From Ancylobacter sp. TS-1 (GTDB lineage Bacteria; Pseudomonadota; Alphaproteobacteria; Rhizobiales; Xanthobacteraceae): a stretch of DNA of 64,000 bases. The stretch is from contig NZ_CP045144.1 of the NCBI RefSeq assembly GCF_009223885.1, forward strand, positions 1,488,001-1,552,000, written 5' to 3'. The position numbers and the translations under genes are program-made. The notes beneath the pieces are model-generated. The model had not been told where the DNA came from, did no database searches, and worked only from the letters and a program-made list of their open reading frames with translations. Every line of letters begins with the position of its first letter. The first letter of the stretch is position 1. Positions 33,559-41,992 of the stretch are shown here, in pieces.

Positions 33559-34110
33559 ATGCTCGCAATCAGAAGATCCTACGACCGGATCTTGGAAGTC
33601 ATCGCTGCCGCGCTGATGGCGGCCCTGACCGGCATCATCGTGCTCGGCTTCGTTTTTCGCGCCATCGATCTTTCGCTGGTCTGGTACGACGAGATTGCCT
33701 CGATCGGCCTGTGCTGGCTGACCTATTACGGCAGCGCCCTGGCGGCCCTGCGCGGCGCTCATATCGGCTTTCCGGGCATTGTGAACGCTTTCCCGCCGTC
33801 GCTGCGCGTCGCCAGCACCATCGTCGCGGAAATCATCGTGCTGGCGTTCTTCGTCATCCTCACCGTCACCGGCCTTGAGGTGCTCGACATCCTCCAGGGC
33901 AGCACGCTGGTCTCGCTGCCGAACGTGTCGCTGGTCGTCACCCAGTCGGTCATCCCGATCACGGCGGTGCTGTTCATCATCGCCGAGCTGATACGCTTCC
34001 CCGAGGTTCTCGCCGCCGCGCGGGGGGCCGGCTTCGAGGACCACGAGCTGAAGGAAGCGCTGGAAACCGTCCATGAATCGGCTCCTGCCGCGGGAGGCAA
34101 CGTCCGATGA
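33559..34110 (+). CDS. dctQ: TRAP transporter small permease (DctQ family)
   Basis: 183 residues, ATG 33559 with GGAACAGGAAC upstream. Four hydrophobic segments: ALMAALTGIIVLGFVFRAID, LCWLTYYGSALAALRGAHIG with the conserved GAHIGF motif, TIVAEIIVLAFFVILTVTGL, and VIPITAVLFIIAELIRF, followed by a charged tail. DctQ pairs with DctM to form the Na+-coupled TRAP permease. The stop overlaps the dctM start (ATGA), so the two are translationally coupled. Family certain, substrate unknown. Confidence 0.93.
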   Translation: MLAIRRSYDRILEVIAAALMAALTGIIVLGFVFRAIDLSLVWYDEIASIGLCWLTYYGSALAALRGAHIGFPGIVNAFPPSLRVASTIVAEIIVLAFFVILTVTGLEVLDILQGSTLVSLPNVSLVVTQSVIPITAVLFIIAELIRFPEVLAAARGAGFEDHELKEALETVHESAPAAGGNVR

Positions 34111-35426
34111 GCAGCACGATGGGTCTTATGTTCATCGGCCTGTTCGGCATGGTGCTGCTGAACGTGCCGATCGCCGTGGCTCTCGGCATGGTGGCGGTGA
34201 TCGCCATCTGGGCGACGCAGGGCGCCGACATGCTGCCGAACGTGGCGCTGGTCATGTTCGAGGGCGCCACCAACTTCCCGCTGCTGGCGATCCCGCTCTT
34301 CATCCTCGCTGGCGGCATCATGAACTCGTCGTCGATCTCGCGGCGGCTGATCAACCTCGCCTCCGCCATGCTCGGCTTCGTGCGCGGCGGCCTCGCCATG
34401 GTGACGATCGGCTCCTCGATGTTCTTCGCCGAGATTTCCGGCTCGGCGGTCGCCGGCGTCGCCGCGCTCGGCTCGCTGCTGATCCCGGCCATGAAGAGCC
34501 GCGGCTACAGCAAGGAATTCGCCGCGGCGATCTCCTCCTCTTCGGCGAGCCTGGCGATCATCCTGCCGCCGTCCATCCCCATGATCCTCTACGCGGTCAT
34601 GGCGCAGGTCTCGGTGGTGAAGATGTTCATCTCCGGCCTGCTTCCCGGCCTGCTGGGCGGCGCGGGACTGGCGCTGGCGAGCTGGTACTACGCGGTGAAG
34701 AACGACTTCCCCGTCGAACAGCGCTTCGCCTGGAGCCGGCTGGTGACGGCCTTCCGTGAGGCCCTGTGGGCGCTCATGCTGCCGGTCGTCATCCTCGGCG
34801 GCATCTTCGGCGGCTTCGTCACCGCCACCGAAGGCGCGGCCGTGGCCGTGTGCGCGGCGCTATTCATCTCGGTCATCGTCTATCGCGAGCTCGACTTCAG
34901 GGCCCTTTACCGGGCGCTCGTCGACGGCGCGCTGCAGACGGCGGTGGTCATGCTGCTGGTCGCCTCCTCGGCGCTGGTCGGCGTGTTCCTGACCGAAAGC
35001 CGGGTGCCGCAGGCTCTCGCCAGCTCCATCGCCGAGCTGACGACCAACCCCTACCTCGTCCTGCTGCTGCTGAACGTGCTCTTCCTCATCCTGGGCATGT
35101 TCCTGCATTCGGCGGCGGCGATCATCCTCACCGTTCCGATCGTCCTGCCCCTGATCCAGCAGGTGGGCATCGACCCGGTGCATTTCGGACTGGTGCTGAC
35201 GCTGAACCTCGCCATCGGCCAGCAGACCCCGCCCGTGGCCTCGGTGCTCATCGCCGCCTGCTCGATCGCCAAATCGGACATCTGGCAGACGACCAAGGCC
35301 AATGTCGGCTTCCTGTTCGTGCTGCTGATGGTGCTGATGATCTGCACCTATGTGCCGTGGTTCGCGCTGGCGCCGACCCAGTGGTTCTATGGCGACCCCT
35401 CGATCGGCGCCATGCCGGTGAACTGA
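34107..35426 (+). CDS. dctM: TRAP transporter large permease (DctM family)
   Basis: 439 residues from ATG 34107. About twelve hydrophobic segments, starting with GLMFIGLFGMVLLNVPIAVA. Conserved DctM blocks include EGATNFPLLAIPLFILAGGIMN, GSSMFFAEISGSAVAGVAALG, SSSASLAIILPPSIPMILYA and LNLAIGQQTPPVASVL. It forms the ion-coupled transport channel, an elevator-type transporter in the inner membrane. The start overlaps dctQ. A strong terminator follows at 35454-35487, so the operon is dctPQM only; the aminotransferase and dehydrogenase genes are separate units to the right. Confidence 0.95.
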   Translation: MSSTMGLMFIGLFGMVLLNVPIAVALGMVAVIAIWATQGADMLPNVALVMFEGATNFPLLAIPLFILAGGIMNSSSISRRLINLASAMLGFVRGGLAMVTIGSSMFFAEISGSAVAGVAALGSLLIPAMKSRGYSKEFAAAISSSSASLAIILPPSIPMILYAVMAQVSVVKMFISGLLPGLLGGAGLALASWYYAVKNDFPVEQRFAWSRLVTAFREALWALMLPVVILGGIFGGFVTATEGAAVAVCAALFISVIVYRELDFRALYRALVDGALQTAVVMLLVASSALVGVFLTESRVPQALASSIAELTTNPYLVLLLLNVLFLILGMFLHSAAAIILTVPIVLPLIQQVGIDPVHFGLVLTLNLAIGQQTPPVASVLIAACSIAKSDIWQTTKANVGFLFVLLMVLMICTYVPWFALAPTQWFYGDPSIGAMPVN

Positions 35427-35453
35427 CCGGCCCGACCATCCGCGCAACTCCCG

Positions 35454-35487
35454 CCTCCTCGGCCCCGGCCGGGGAGGCTTTTCTTTG
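35454..35487 (+). terminator. Rho-independent terminator of dctPQM
   Basis: GCCTCC and GGAGGC around a GC-rich inner stem (CCCCGGCC), followed by TTTTCTTT. About 28 bases past the dctM stop. Confidence 0.85.
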
Positions 35488-35518
35488 CCGGCGCCGCCGG
35501 GCGCAATACGGCACCGTT

Positions 35519-35557
35519 AAAAGACAAAGGCGCCCGAGCCGGCAAGCTCGAGCGCCT
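35519..35557 (-). terminator. Rho-independent terminator of the FAD/Fe-S dehydrogenase gene
   Basis: AGGCGC and GCGCCT with inner CGAGC/GCTCG arms; on the minus strand the stem is followed by TTTGTCTTTT. It lies about 36 bases past the stop at 35594. Confidence 0.8.
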
Positions 35558-35593
35558 GAATATCCGCAGCGATAAACGGGGAAGCGCCGTCCC

Positions 35594-38569
35594 CTATTCT
35601 GCCGCTTCCAGCCGGCGCGCCGGCTGGCGGCTGCGGGCGGCCGCCGCGCTGCGTGCCAGCACCTGCACGACATGGATGGCGTCGCGGTCGGCGCCGTCAT
35701 GGATCTGGTGACGGCAGGAGGTGCCGTCGGCGACCACCAGCGTGCCGGGCTCGGCCTTGCGCACCGCTGGCAGCAGCGAGAGTTCCGCCATGGCCAGCGA
35801 GGTGTCGATGGTCTCGGCGTGGTAGCCGAAGGCCCCCGCCATGCCGCAGCAGCTCGATTCGACCGTCTCGACATGCAGCCCCGGCACGAGGCGCAGCGCC
35901 TTCTCCACCGCGCCCATGGCGCCGAAGGACTTCTGGTGGCAGTGGCCGTGCAGCAGCGCCTTCTCGGCGACCGGCGCCAGCGGCAGGTCGAAGCGCCCGG
36001 CGTCGATCTCGCGGGCGATGAATTCCTCGATCAGCAGCGCATGGGCGGAGAGCTTCTGCGTCCCCTCCCCCGGCAGCATGGAGGGCAGCTCGTCGCGGAA
36101 GGCGAGCAAACAGCTCGGCTCCAGCCCCACCACCGGCACGCCGCGCGCGACGAAGGGGGCGTAGGTCTCCACCACGCGGCGCGCCTCGGCCCTCGCCTCG
36201 TCGACGAGGCCGGCGGACAGGAAGGTGCGCCCGCAGCACAATGCCCGCCGGCTCCCATCCACCGGACGCGGCATGTGCACGCGGTAGCCGGCCGAGGTGA
36301 GCACGTCGAGCGCGGCGACCACGTTCTCCTTCTCGAACCAGCGGTTGAAGGTGTCGGCGAACAGCACCACCTCGCGCCCGTCCGCCGGACCGAAGGCGAC
36401 GTCATCCTCGCGGAAGGCATCGGCGCGCCAGCGCGGCAGGGTGCGGCGGGCGGAGAACTGCGCCACGATCTCGGAGAACTTGGCCGCGCCCGGCAGGCTG
36501 TCGCGCAGGTTCAGCAGCCACGGCACCCTCGCCGCGAGGCAGGCATAGCGCGGCATGTAGGCGACGAGCCGCTGGTGCAGGGTGATGCCCTTCGCCTTCG
36601 CCCGCGCCGCCAGCGCCTCGATCTTCATCTTGGCCATGTCGACGCCGGTGGGGCATTCGCGCCGGCAGCCCTTGCAGGAGACGCACAGCTTCAGCGTCTC
36701 CATCATCTCGTCGGAGGCGAGCGCATCGGGGCCGAGCCGGCCGGAAATGGCGAGGCGCAGCGTATTTGCCCGCCCGCGCGTCACATCCTTCTCGTCGCGG
36801 GTGACGCGATAGCTCGGGCACATGACGCCGCCCACCGCCTTGCGGCAGGCGCCGTTGTTGTTGCACATCTCGATGGCGCCCTGCAGGCCGCCGCCCTCGC
36901 CGGAATAGCCGGTCCAGTCGAGCGCCGCCCGGATCGGCTCCACCTTGTAGTCCGGCGCGTAGCGGAACAGGCTGCGGTCGTCGAATTTGGGGGCGCGCAC
37001 GATCTTGCCGGGATTGTAGAGCCCATTCGGATCGAAGCGGTCCTTCACCTCCTCGAAGGCGCGCACGAGGCGCGAGCCGAACATCGGCTCGTGGAACTCC
37101 GAGCGCACGATGCCGTCGCCATGCTCGCCGGAATGCGAGCCCTTGTACTCACGCACCATGGCGAAGGCTTCCTCGGCGATGGCGCGCATCGCCTTCACGT
37201 CCTTCTCAAGGCGCAGGTTCAGCACCGGGCGCACATGCAGGCACCCTTCGGAGGCGTGCGCGTACCAGGTGCCGCGCGTGCCGTTCTTCTCGAACACTTC
37301 CGTCAGCCGCGCCGTGTAGTCGGCGAGGTGCGGCAGCGGCACGGCGCAGTCCTCGACGAAGGAGACGGGTTTGCCCGCCTGCTTCATCGACATCATGATG
37401 TTGAGGCCGGAGGTGCGCACATCGGCAATGGCGGCCTGCAAGCCCGCCTCGCGCACGGCGACGACGCCGCCCCACCGCGCGCCCTCGCGGTCCCAGCCGA
37501 AGCCGAGATCGCCCATCGTGTCTTCAAGAAGCTTCAGCCGGCGCTCGTTCTCCGCCTCGTCCTCGGCGAACTCGACGAGGAGGATCGCCTCCGGCGTGCC
37601 GCGCACGAACTGGCGCAGCGTCGCCTGGAACATCGGAATCTCGCTCGCCAGCGCCAGCAGCGTCGAATCCACCAGCTCGACGGCAATGGGCTTGAGCTTC
37701 ACCAGATGCTGGGCGGCATCCATCGCCTGATAGAAGCTGCCGAAATGGCAGGCGCCGACCACCTTCTTGCCGATCAGCGGCCAGAGCTTCAGCTCGATGC
37801 GGGTGGAATAGGCGAGCGTGCCCTCCGAGCCGACGAGGATATGGGCGAGGTTATAACCCCGCTCATTGGGCACCAGCGCATCGAGATTGTAGCCGCCGAC
37901 GCGGCGCTGGACGCTGGGGAATCGTGCGGCCACCTCACCGGCCTCGCGGGCGCCGAGGTCGAGCAGGTCGCGGGCGAGCGGGGCCAGTGGCGAATCGAGG
38001 GGCAGGCCGGAAAGGTTGTGGTCCACCTGGCCGAAATGCGCCTTGGTGCCGTCGGCCAGCATGGCGTCGATGGACAGCACATTGTCGCGCATCGTGCCGT
38101 AGCGCAGCGAGCGCCCGCCACAGCTATTGTTGCCGGCCATGCCGCCGATGGTGGCGCGCGAGGCGGTCGACACGTCGACCGGGTACCAGAGCCCGTGCTT
38201 CTTCAGCGCCCGGTTCAGGTCGTCGAGCACGATGCCCGGCTCGACCACGCAGCGCCGGCCCTCGACGTCGAGTTCCAGAATGCGGTTGAGGTGCTTGGAG
38301 CCGTCGATGACGAGCGAATCGTTGATGGTCTGGCCGCATTGCGAGGTGCCGCCACCGCGCGGCGTGACCGGGATGCCCTCCACGCGGGCGAGCGCGATGG
38401 CGCGTTCGGCCTCCTCGGCGGTACGCGGCACGACAACGCCGAGCGGCATGATCTGGTAGAACGAGGCGTCCGTGGCGTAGCGGCCGCGATTGAAGCGGTC
38501 GAACCACACATCTCCCGAGACTTCCGCCTTCAGACGCCGCTCCAGTCCGGGCGTCAGCCGTGCCGCCAT
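35594..38569 (-). CDS. Fused FAD-linked / Fe-S hydroxyacid dehydrogenase (GlcD-GlcF-like, YdiJ class)
   Basis: 991 residues from ATG 38569 (MAARLTPGLERRL); the frame continues upstream into the operator region. Order: FAD_binding_4 domain (PRGGGTSQCGQTINDSLVID near 70-90, IGGMAGNNSCGGRSLRYG near 141-158), FAD-oxidase C domain, a first Cys cluster (CNNNGACR and MCPSYR, near 565-580), a second 4Fe-4S motif LCVSCKGCRRECPTG (near 625), and a C-terminal cysteine-rich CCG domain (EPSCLLAFRDEL; VESSCCGMAGAFGYHAET, near 900). This fusion is known from D-lactate, D-2-hydroxyglutarate and glycolate dehydrogenases that pass electrons to the quinone pool. The adjacent aminotransferase points to glycolate or a related acid. 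Substrate not proven. Confidence 0.92.
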   Translation of the reverse strand: MAARLTPGLERRLKAEVSGDVWFDRFNRGRYATDASFYQIMPLGVVVPRTAEEAERAIALARVEGIPVTPRGGGTSQCGQTINDSLVIDGSKHLNRILELDVEGRRCVVEPGIVLDDLNRALKKHGLWYPVDVSTASRATIGGMAGNNSCGGRSLRYGTMRDNVLSIDAMLADGTKAHFGQVDHNLSGLPLDSPLAPLARDLLDLGAREAGEVAARFPSVQRRVGGYNLDALVPNERGYNLAHILVGSEGTLAYSTRIELKLWPLIGKKVVGACHFGSFYQAMDAAQHLVKLKPIAVELVDSTLLALASEIPMFQATLRQFVRGTPEAILLVEFAEDEAENERRLKLLEDTMGDLGFGWDREGARWGGVVAVREAGLQAAIADVRTSGLNIMMSMKQAGKPVSFVEDCAVPLPHLADYTARLTEVFEKNGTRGTWYAHASEGCLHVRPVLNLRLEKDVKAMRAIAEEAFAMVREYKGSHSGEHGDGIVRSEFHEPMFGSRLVRAFEEVKDRFDPNGLYNPGKIVRAPKFDDRSLFRYAPDYKVEPIRAALDWTGYSGEGGGLQGAIEMCNNNGACRKAVGGVMCPSYRVTRDEKDVTRGRANTLRLAISGRLGPDALASDEMMETLKLCVSCKGCRRECPTGVDMAKMKIEALAARAKAKGITLHQRLVAYMPRYACLAARVPWLLNLRDSLPGAAKFSEIVAQFSARRTLPRWRADAFREDDVAFGPADGREVVLFADTFNRWFEKENVVAALDVLTSAGYRVHMPRPVDGSRRALCCGRTFLSAGLVDEARAEARRVVETYAPFVARGVPVVGLEPSCLLAFRDELPSMLPGEGTQKLSAHALLIEEFIAREIDAGRFDLPLAPVAEKALLHGHCHQKSFGAMGAVEKALRLVPGLHVETVESSCCGMAGAFGYHAETIDTSLAMAELSLLPAVRKAEPGTLVVADGTSCRHQIHDGADRDAIHVVQVLARSAAAARSRQPARRLEAAE

Positions 38570-38637
38570 GATGCTCTCACTCCCATGCGCCCATCTGTGC
38601 GGGACCGCGAGCGGCCCCCATGGACTTGACCGCATTT

Positions 38638-38661
38638 TGCATTCATAATTCATTTATGCAA
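38638..38661. promoter_or_regulatory. Operator-like motif A, copy 2 (dehydrogenase-aminotransferase divergent promoter)
   Basis: Contains GCATTCATAATTCAT (38639-38653), identical to 32337-32351, and here it is enclosed by an inverted repeat TTGCAT/ATGCAA (38638-38643 and 38656-38661). It lies between two divergent genes and is a candidate target of the neighbouring FCD GntR regulator. Confidence 0.65.
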
Positions 38662-38751
38662 GATGGAACGCGCCGGGAGCGCGTATCCCCGGCCTTGCCG
38701 TCGATCAAAGGCGCGCGCGTCAACCGGCGCCGACCAAGGGAGAGAACACAG

Positions 38752-39957
38752 ATGTCCAGTAATGCCGCCCGGGTCGCGGGTCGTCATTTCCTGCAGATTC
38801 CGGGTCCCACCCCGGTGCCCGACCGCATCCTGCGCGCGATGGACATGCCGACCATCGACCACCGCGGCCCCGAGTTCCAGAAGCTCGGCAAGCGCGTTCT
38901 GGAAGGCATGAAGAGCGTCTTCAAGACCGCCAGCCCGGTCATCATCTACCCGGCCTCCGGCACCGGCGCGTGGGAAGCCGCGCTCGCCAACGTGCTCTCG
39001 CCCGGCGACAAGGTGCTGATGTTCGAAACCGGCCATTTCGCCACGCTGTGGAAGAACATGGCCATCAAGCTCGGCCTGCATCCCGAGTTCATCGCCTCCG
39101 ACTGGCGCATCGGCGCCGATGCCGACGCCATCGAGGCGCGGCTGCGCGAGGACAAGAACCACGAGTTCAAGGCGGTCTGCGTGGTCCATAACGAGACCTC
39201 GACCGGCTGCATCTCGCGCATCGCCGAGGTGCGCAAGGCGATCGACAATGCCGGCCATCCCGCGCTGCTGCTCGTCGACACCATCTCCTCGCTGGCCTCG
39301 ATCGACTACCGCCACGACGAATGGGGCGTCGACGTCACCGTTTCCGGCTCGCAGAAGGGCCTGATGCTGCCGCCGGGCCTGTCCTTCAACGCCATCTCCG
39401 ACAAGGCGCTGGCGGCGGCGAAGAAGTCCTCCATGCCCAAGCTGTTCTGGTCGTGGGAGGAGATGCTGCCCCATAACGAGAAGGGCTTCTTCCCCTACAC
39501 GCCCGGCACCAACCTGCTCTACGGCCTCGCCGAAGCCATCGACATGCTGCACGAGGAAGGGCTCGACAACGTCTTCGCCCGCCACGACCGCCACGCCGAG
39601 GCGACCCGCCGCGCCGTGCGCGCCTGGGGCCTGGAAGTGCTCTGCCGCGACCCGAAGTACTATTCGTCCTCGCTCACCGCCGTGCTGATGCCGGAAGGCC
39701 ATGACGCCGACGCCTTCCGCGAGAAGACGCTGAACCATTTCGACATGTCGCTCGGCACCGGCCTCACCAAGCTGTCGGGCCGGGTGTTCCGCATCGGCCA
39801 TCTCGGCGACACCAACGACCTGACCATTCTGGGCGCCCTCGCCGGCGTCGAGATGGGCCTGTCGGTCGCCGGCGTCCCGCACCGCAAGGGCGGCACGCAG
39901 GCCGCGATGGACTACCTCGCCGACTGCGCCTCGAACCCGATACGCGCCGCCGCGTGA
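38752..39957 (+). CDS. Serine/alanine-glyoxylate aminotransferase (SGAT class)
   Basis: 401 residues from ATG 38752, with AAGGGAGAG about ten bases upstream. Class V PLP aminotransferase: IPGPTPVPDRIL, YPASGTGAWEAALANVL (phosphate-binding loop), the VVHNETSTG block, VDTISSLASIDYRHDEWGVD (PLP-pyridine Asp) and VSGSQKGLMLPPG, where Lys in SQKG binds PLP. C-terminal VFRIGHLGDTND is the usual carboxylate Arg. It aminates glyoxylate with serine, alanine or aspartate, giving glycine; the aspartate-specific relative BhcA is in the same family. No other beta-hydroxyaspartate-cycle genes (aldolase, dehydratase) lie nearby. It diverges from the FAD/Fe-S dehydrogenase and precedes the GntR gene. Confidence 0.9.
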   Translation: MSSNAARVAGRHFLQIPGPTPVPDRILRAMDMPTIDHRGPEFQKLGKRVLEGMKSVFKTASPVIIYPASGTGAWEAALANVLSPGDKVLMFETGHFATLWKNMAIKLGLHPEFIASDWRIGADADAIEARLREDKNHEFKAVCVVHNETSTGCISRIAEVRKAIDNAGHPALLLVDTISSLASIDYRHDEWGVDVTVSGSQKGLMLPPGLSFNAISDKALAAAKKSSMPKLFWSWEEMLPHNEKGFFPYTPGTNLLYGLAEAIDMLHEEGLDNVFARHDRHAEATRRAVRAWGLEVLCRDPKYYSSSLTAVLMPEGHDADAFREKTLNHFDMSLGTGLTKLSGRVFRIGHLGDTNDLTILGALAGVEMGLSVAGVPHRKGGTQAAMDYLADCASNPIRAAA

Positions 39958-39966
39958 GCGGATCGG

Positions 39967-39997
39967 CCCGGCCGGCTTGCGAAATCCGCCGGCCGGG
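39967..39997 (+). terminator. Hairpin downstream of the aminotransferase gene
   Basis: CCCGGCCGGC and GCCGGCCGGG, a perfect ten-base stem with an 11-base loop, 10 bases past the stop. Only a short T-containing stretch (TCAATTTA) follows, so it may allow readthrough into the GntR gene. Confidence 0.55.
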
Positions 39998-40063
39998 TCA
40001 ATTTAGGGGTCCTTGTGACCTTTCATGCCGCGCCTCGCGCGCGGCCTCCGGGAGACCCGCCGC

Positions 40064-40750
40064 ATGGCGATGTCGGATACGGCCATTATTCCGCGACGCA
40101 GCCTGCACGACGAGCTGGCCGCGCAGCTGCGCGACATGCTCATGCGCGGCGATCTCAAGGCCGGCGACAAGATCTCCGAACAGGCGCTGTGCCAGCGCTT
40201 CGGCGTCTCGCGCACCCCGCTGCGCGAGGCGCTGAAGGTTCTCGCCAATGAGGGCCTGCTGATTCTCTCGCCCAATCGCGGGGCGAGCGTGGCGCGCGTC
40301 TCGCCCGAAGAGGTGGACGAGTTGTTCCCGATCATGGGGGCGCTTGAGGCGGTGGCGGGCGAGACTGCCTGCGCCCGTGCCACCGACGCCGACGTCGCCG
40401 CCGTCCAGGCCATGCATGACGAGATGCTGGTGTATTACCGGGCCGGCGACCCGGCCGCCTATCTCAGGCTCAACCGGGCCATCCACGAGAAATTCTTCGA
40501 CATCGCCGGCAACCACGCGCTGGCGCAGCTCTACCAGACCCTCATGGTGCGCATCCACGCGGTGCGCTTCATCGCCCAGAAGTCCAGCGACCGCTGGCGC
40601 GAGGCGGTGGACGATCATGAGGAGATGATGGCCGCGCTCAGGGCCCGCGACGGCGCGCGGCTCGGCGCCATCCTCAAGCTGCACCTGCGGCACAAGGCGG
40701 CGATGGTGCACGAATCGCTCGACCCGCCGGACGTCCGCGCCGCCGAGTAG
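40064..40750 (+). CDS. GntR-family regulator with FCD domain (module 1)
   Basis: 228 residues from ATG 40064 (MAMSD), with GGGAG nine bases upstream; an upstream ATG at 40025 has no support. Winged-helix N-terminus (SLHDELAAQLRDMLMRGDLK, then QALCQRFGVSRTPLREALKVL) and an all-helical FCD domain carrying likely metal/ligand residues (LNRAIHEKFFDIAGN, DHEEMMAAL, LKLHLRHK). FadR-type regulators of this kind often sense a carboxylate, and the gene's neighbours suggest a hydroxyacid or glyoxylate-related ligand. It is strikingly similar to the 45499-46239 regulator (both contain SRTP-x-REALKVL-A-x-EG, and DELFPIM or EELFPIM), suggesting duplication. Candidate targets: 32337-32351 and 38638-38661. 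Confidence 0.9.
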   Translation: MAMSDTAIIPRRSLHDELAAQLRDMLMRGDLKAGDKISEQALCQRFGVSRTPLREALKVLANEGLLILSPNRGASVARVSPEEVDELFPIMGALEAVAGETACARATDADVAAVQAMHDEMLVYYRAGDPAAYLRLNRAIHEKFFDIAGNHALAQLYQTLMVRIHAVRFIAQKSSDRWREAVDDHEEMMAALRARDGARLGAILKLHLRHKAAMVHESLDPPDVRAAE

Positions 40751-40772
40751 GTGGGCCGCGTTCAGACAGAAC

Positions 40773-40860
40773 GTCATCCCGGCCGAAGCGCAGCGCAGAG
40801 CCGGGATCGCTCACCGTCTCCGATGCGATCCCGGATCGGCCTCCGGCCGTCCGGGATGAC
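40773..40860. repeat. Palindromic intergenic repeat, family A copy 4
   Basis: Starts GTCATCCCGG and ends CCGGGATGAC with internal GCCGGGATCG and CGATCCCGG arms. It occupies the whole gap between the convergent GntR and azoR genes and could act as a bidirectional transcript stop or stabiliser. Confidence 0.82.
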
Positions 40861-40876
40861 GCTCCATGAATACCCC

Positions 40877-41476
40877 TCACGCCGCCTTCAGTTCACCCGC
40901 GCTCTTCAGCGCCCCTTCCAGCGCCGCCTCGCGCTGGCCCGCCGCGATGCCGTCAGCGACGATGAATTCCGGCGCGATGCCGATGAAGCCGAACACCCAG
41001 CGCAGATAAGTCTCCGCATGCTCGGCAGCGGCGGCGAAGCCGGGATCGGCATAGTTCCCCCCACGCGCCAGCGCCACGATCACCCGCTTGTTGCCGGCCA
41101 GCCCCGACACCGCGCCGTTGGCGCCATAGGCGAAGGTCTTGCCCGGCACGAGGATGCGGTCGACCCAGGCGCGAAGCTGCGTCGGCACCGAGAAATTGTA
41201 CATGGGCGCGCCGATCACCACGATGTCGGCGGCAAGGAAGGCGTCGAGCGCCTGCTGGCTGGCGACGTCACCCTTGCCGCCCGACAGCGGATGGTCGGCC
41301 GGCATGCTGGCCGGCGTGGCGTGCGGCAGCGGATCGGCCGCGAGGTCGCGATAGACCACCCTCAGCGCCGGGTCGGCCTGCGTCAGGCGCGCAACGATGG
41401 CGGCGCTGACCTGACGGCTGACCGAATGGCCGCCGAGGATGGAGGAATCGAGATGGAGGAGCGTCGCATTTGACAT
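40877..41476 (-). CDS. azoR: FMN-dependent NADH-azoreductase
   Basis: 199 residues, start MSNATLLHLDSSILGG. Flavodoxin-like fold of the AzoR/quinone reductase family: VIGAPMYNFSVPTQLRAWVD is the signature FMN-binding block (M-Y-N-F), followed by RILVPGKTFAY and ALARGGNY, with GHSVSRQVSAAI near the N-terminus. It reduces quinones and azo compounds with NADH by two-electron transfer, protecting against quinone stress. Its divergent neighbour is an HxlR-type regulator with a single cysteine, the arrangement known for quinone-sensing regulators such as Bacillus YodB. The putative operator at 41498-41512 is 22 bases upstream of the start. Confidence 0.93.
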   Translation of the reverse strand: MSNATLLHLDSSILGGHSVSRQVSAAIVARLTQADPALRVVYRDLAADPLPHATPASMPADHPLSGGKGDVASQQALDAFLAADIVVIGAPMYNFSVPTQLRAWVDRILVPGKTFAYGANGAVSGLAGNKRVIVALARGGNYADPGFAAAAEHAETYLRWVFGFIGIAPEFIVADGIAAGQREAALEGALKSAGELKAA

Positions 41477-41497
41477 GGGGGAACCTTCATTGCCACG

Positions 41498-41512
41498 GTT
41501 ACGAATTGTGAC
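41498..41512. promoter_or_regulatory. Putative HxlR operator in the azoR-hxlR intergenic region
   Basis: GTTAC and GTGAC separated by GAATT: a GTNAC-N5-GTNAC palindrome, 15 bases, in the 63-base divergent promoter. Proposed binding site for the adjacent HxlR protein. Confidence 0.5.
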
Positions 41513-41539
41513 CTGGACTAATTAGGTGCCTGCCCCCAT

Positions 41540-41992
41540 ATGCCGCAAGAACGCACAATTCTCATACCGAGGCACACGGAAGTGACTGAGGAACATCAAC
41601 ATTTCCAGAACGAAAGCTGCCGTGGCGTCAGCCGTGTTCTGGCCCGCATCGGCGACAAATGGAGCGTGCTGATCGTCATGATGCTGGCCGACGGCCCGCG
41701 CCGCTTCAACGAGATCAAGCGCATGATCGACGGCATCTCGCAGCGCATGCTCACCCTCACCCTGCGCGGGCTGGAGCGCGACGGCCTCGTCTCGCGCACC
41801 GTCTATCCCACCATCCCCCCGCGCGTGGATTACGAGCTGACACCGCTCGGCCATTCGTTGCGCGAGCCGGTGATGGCGCTTGGGCAATGGGCACAGGCGC
41901 ACCTGTCGCAGATCGCCCAGGCCCAGGCCCGCTTCGACAGCGCCATCGCCGGCGAAACGCCCCTCGCGCCGGTGCGCCGGACGGGTTCGTGA
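41540..41992 (+). CDS. HxlR-family winged-helix regulator, single-cysteine type
   Basis: 150 residues from ATG 41540; a GTG at 41582 would remove 14 residues. HxlR hallmarks: [59 protein letters not shown] and [15 protein letters not shown]. The protein has just one cysteine (ESC, residue 27), at the position used by YodB and related proteins to sense quinones and diamide. It is divergent from azoR, so I infer it represses azoR and itself and is inactivated by electrophilic modification of this cysteine. Highly likely regulator; the sensing mechanism is inferred from family knowledge. Confidence 0.9.
   Translation: MPQERTILIPRHTEVTEEHQHFQNESCRGVSRVLARIGDKWSVLIVMMLADGPRRFNEIKRMIDGISQRMLTLTLRGLERDGLVSRTVYPTIPPRVDYELTPLGHSLREPVMALGQWAQAHLSQIAQAQARFDSAIAGETPLAPVRRTGS

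Noticed and set aside
35672..38629. 985-codon open frame opposite the FAD/Fe-S dehydrogenase
   Set aside because: A long antisense frame created by strong GC third-position bias. Its translation is rich in His/Gly/Arg/Ala with no recognisable domain, while the minus-strand product has clear FAD and Fe-S motifs.
38752..39957. Beta-hydroxyaspartate cycle (bhc) locus
   Set aside because: Only the aminotransferase is present; the aldolase, dehydratase and iminosuccinate reductase genes are not nearby, so a glyoxylate aminotransferase is a safer call.
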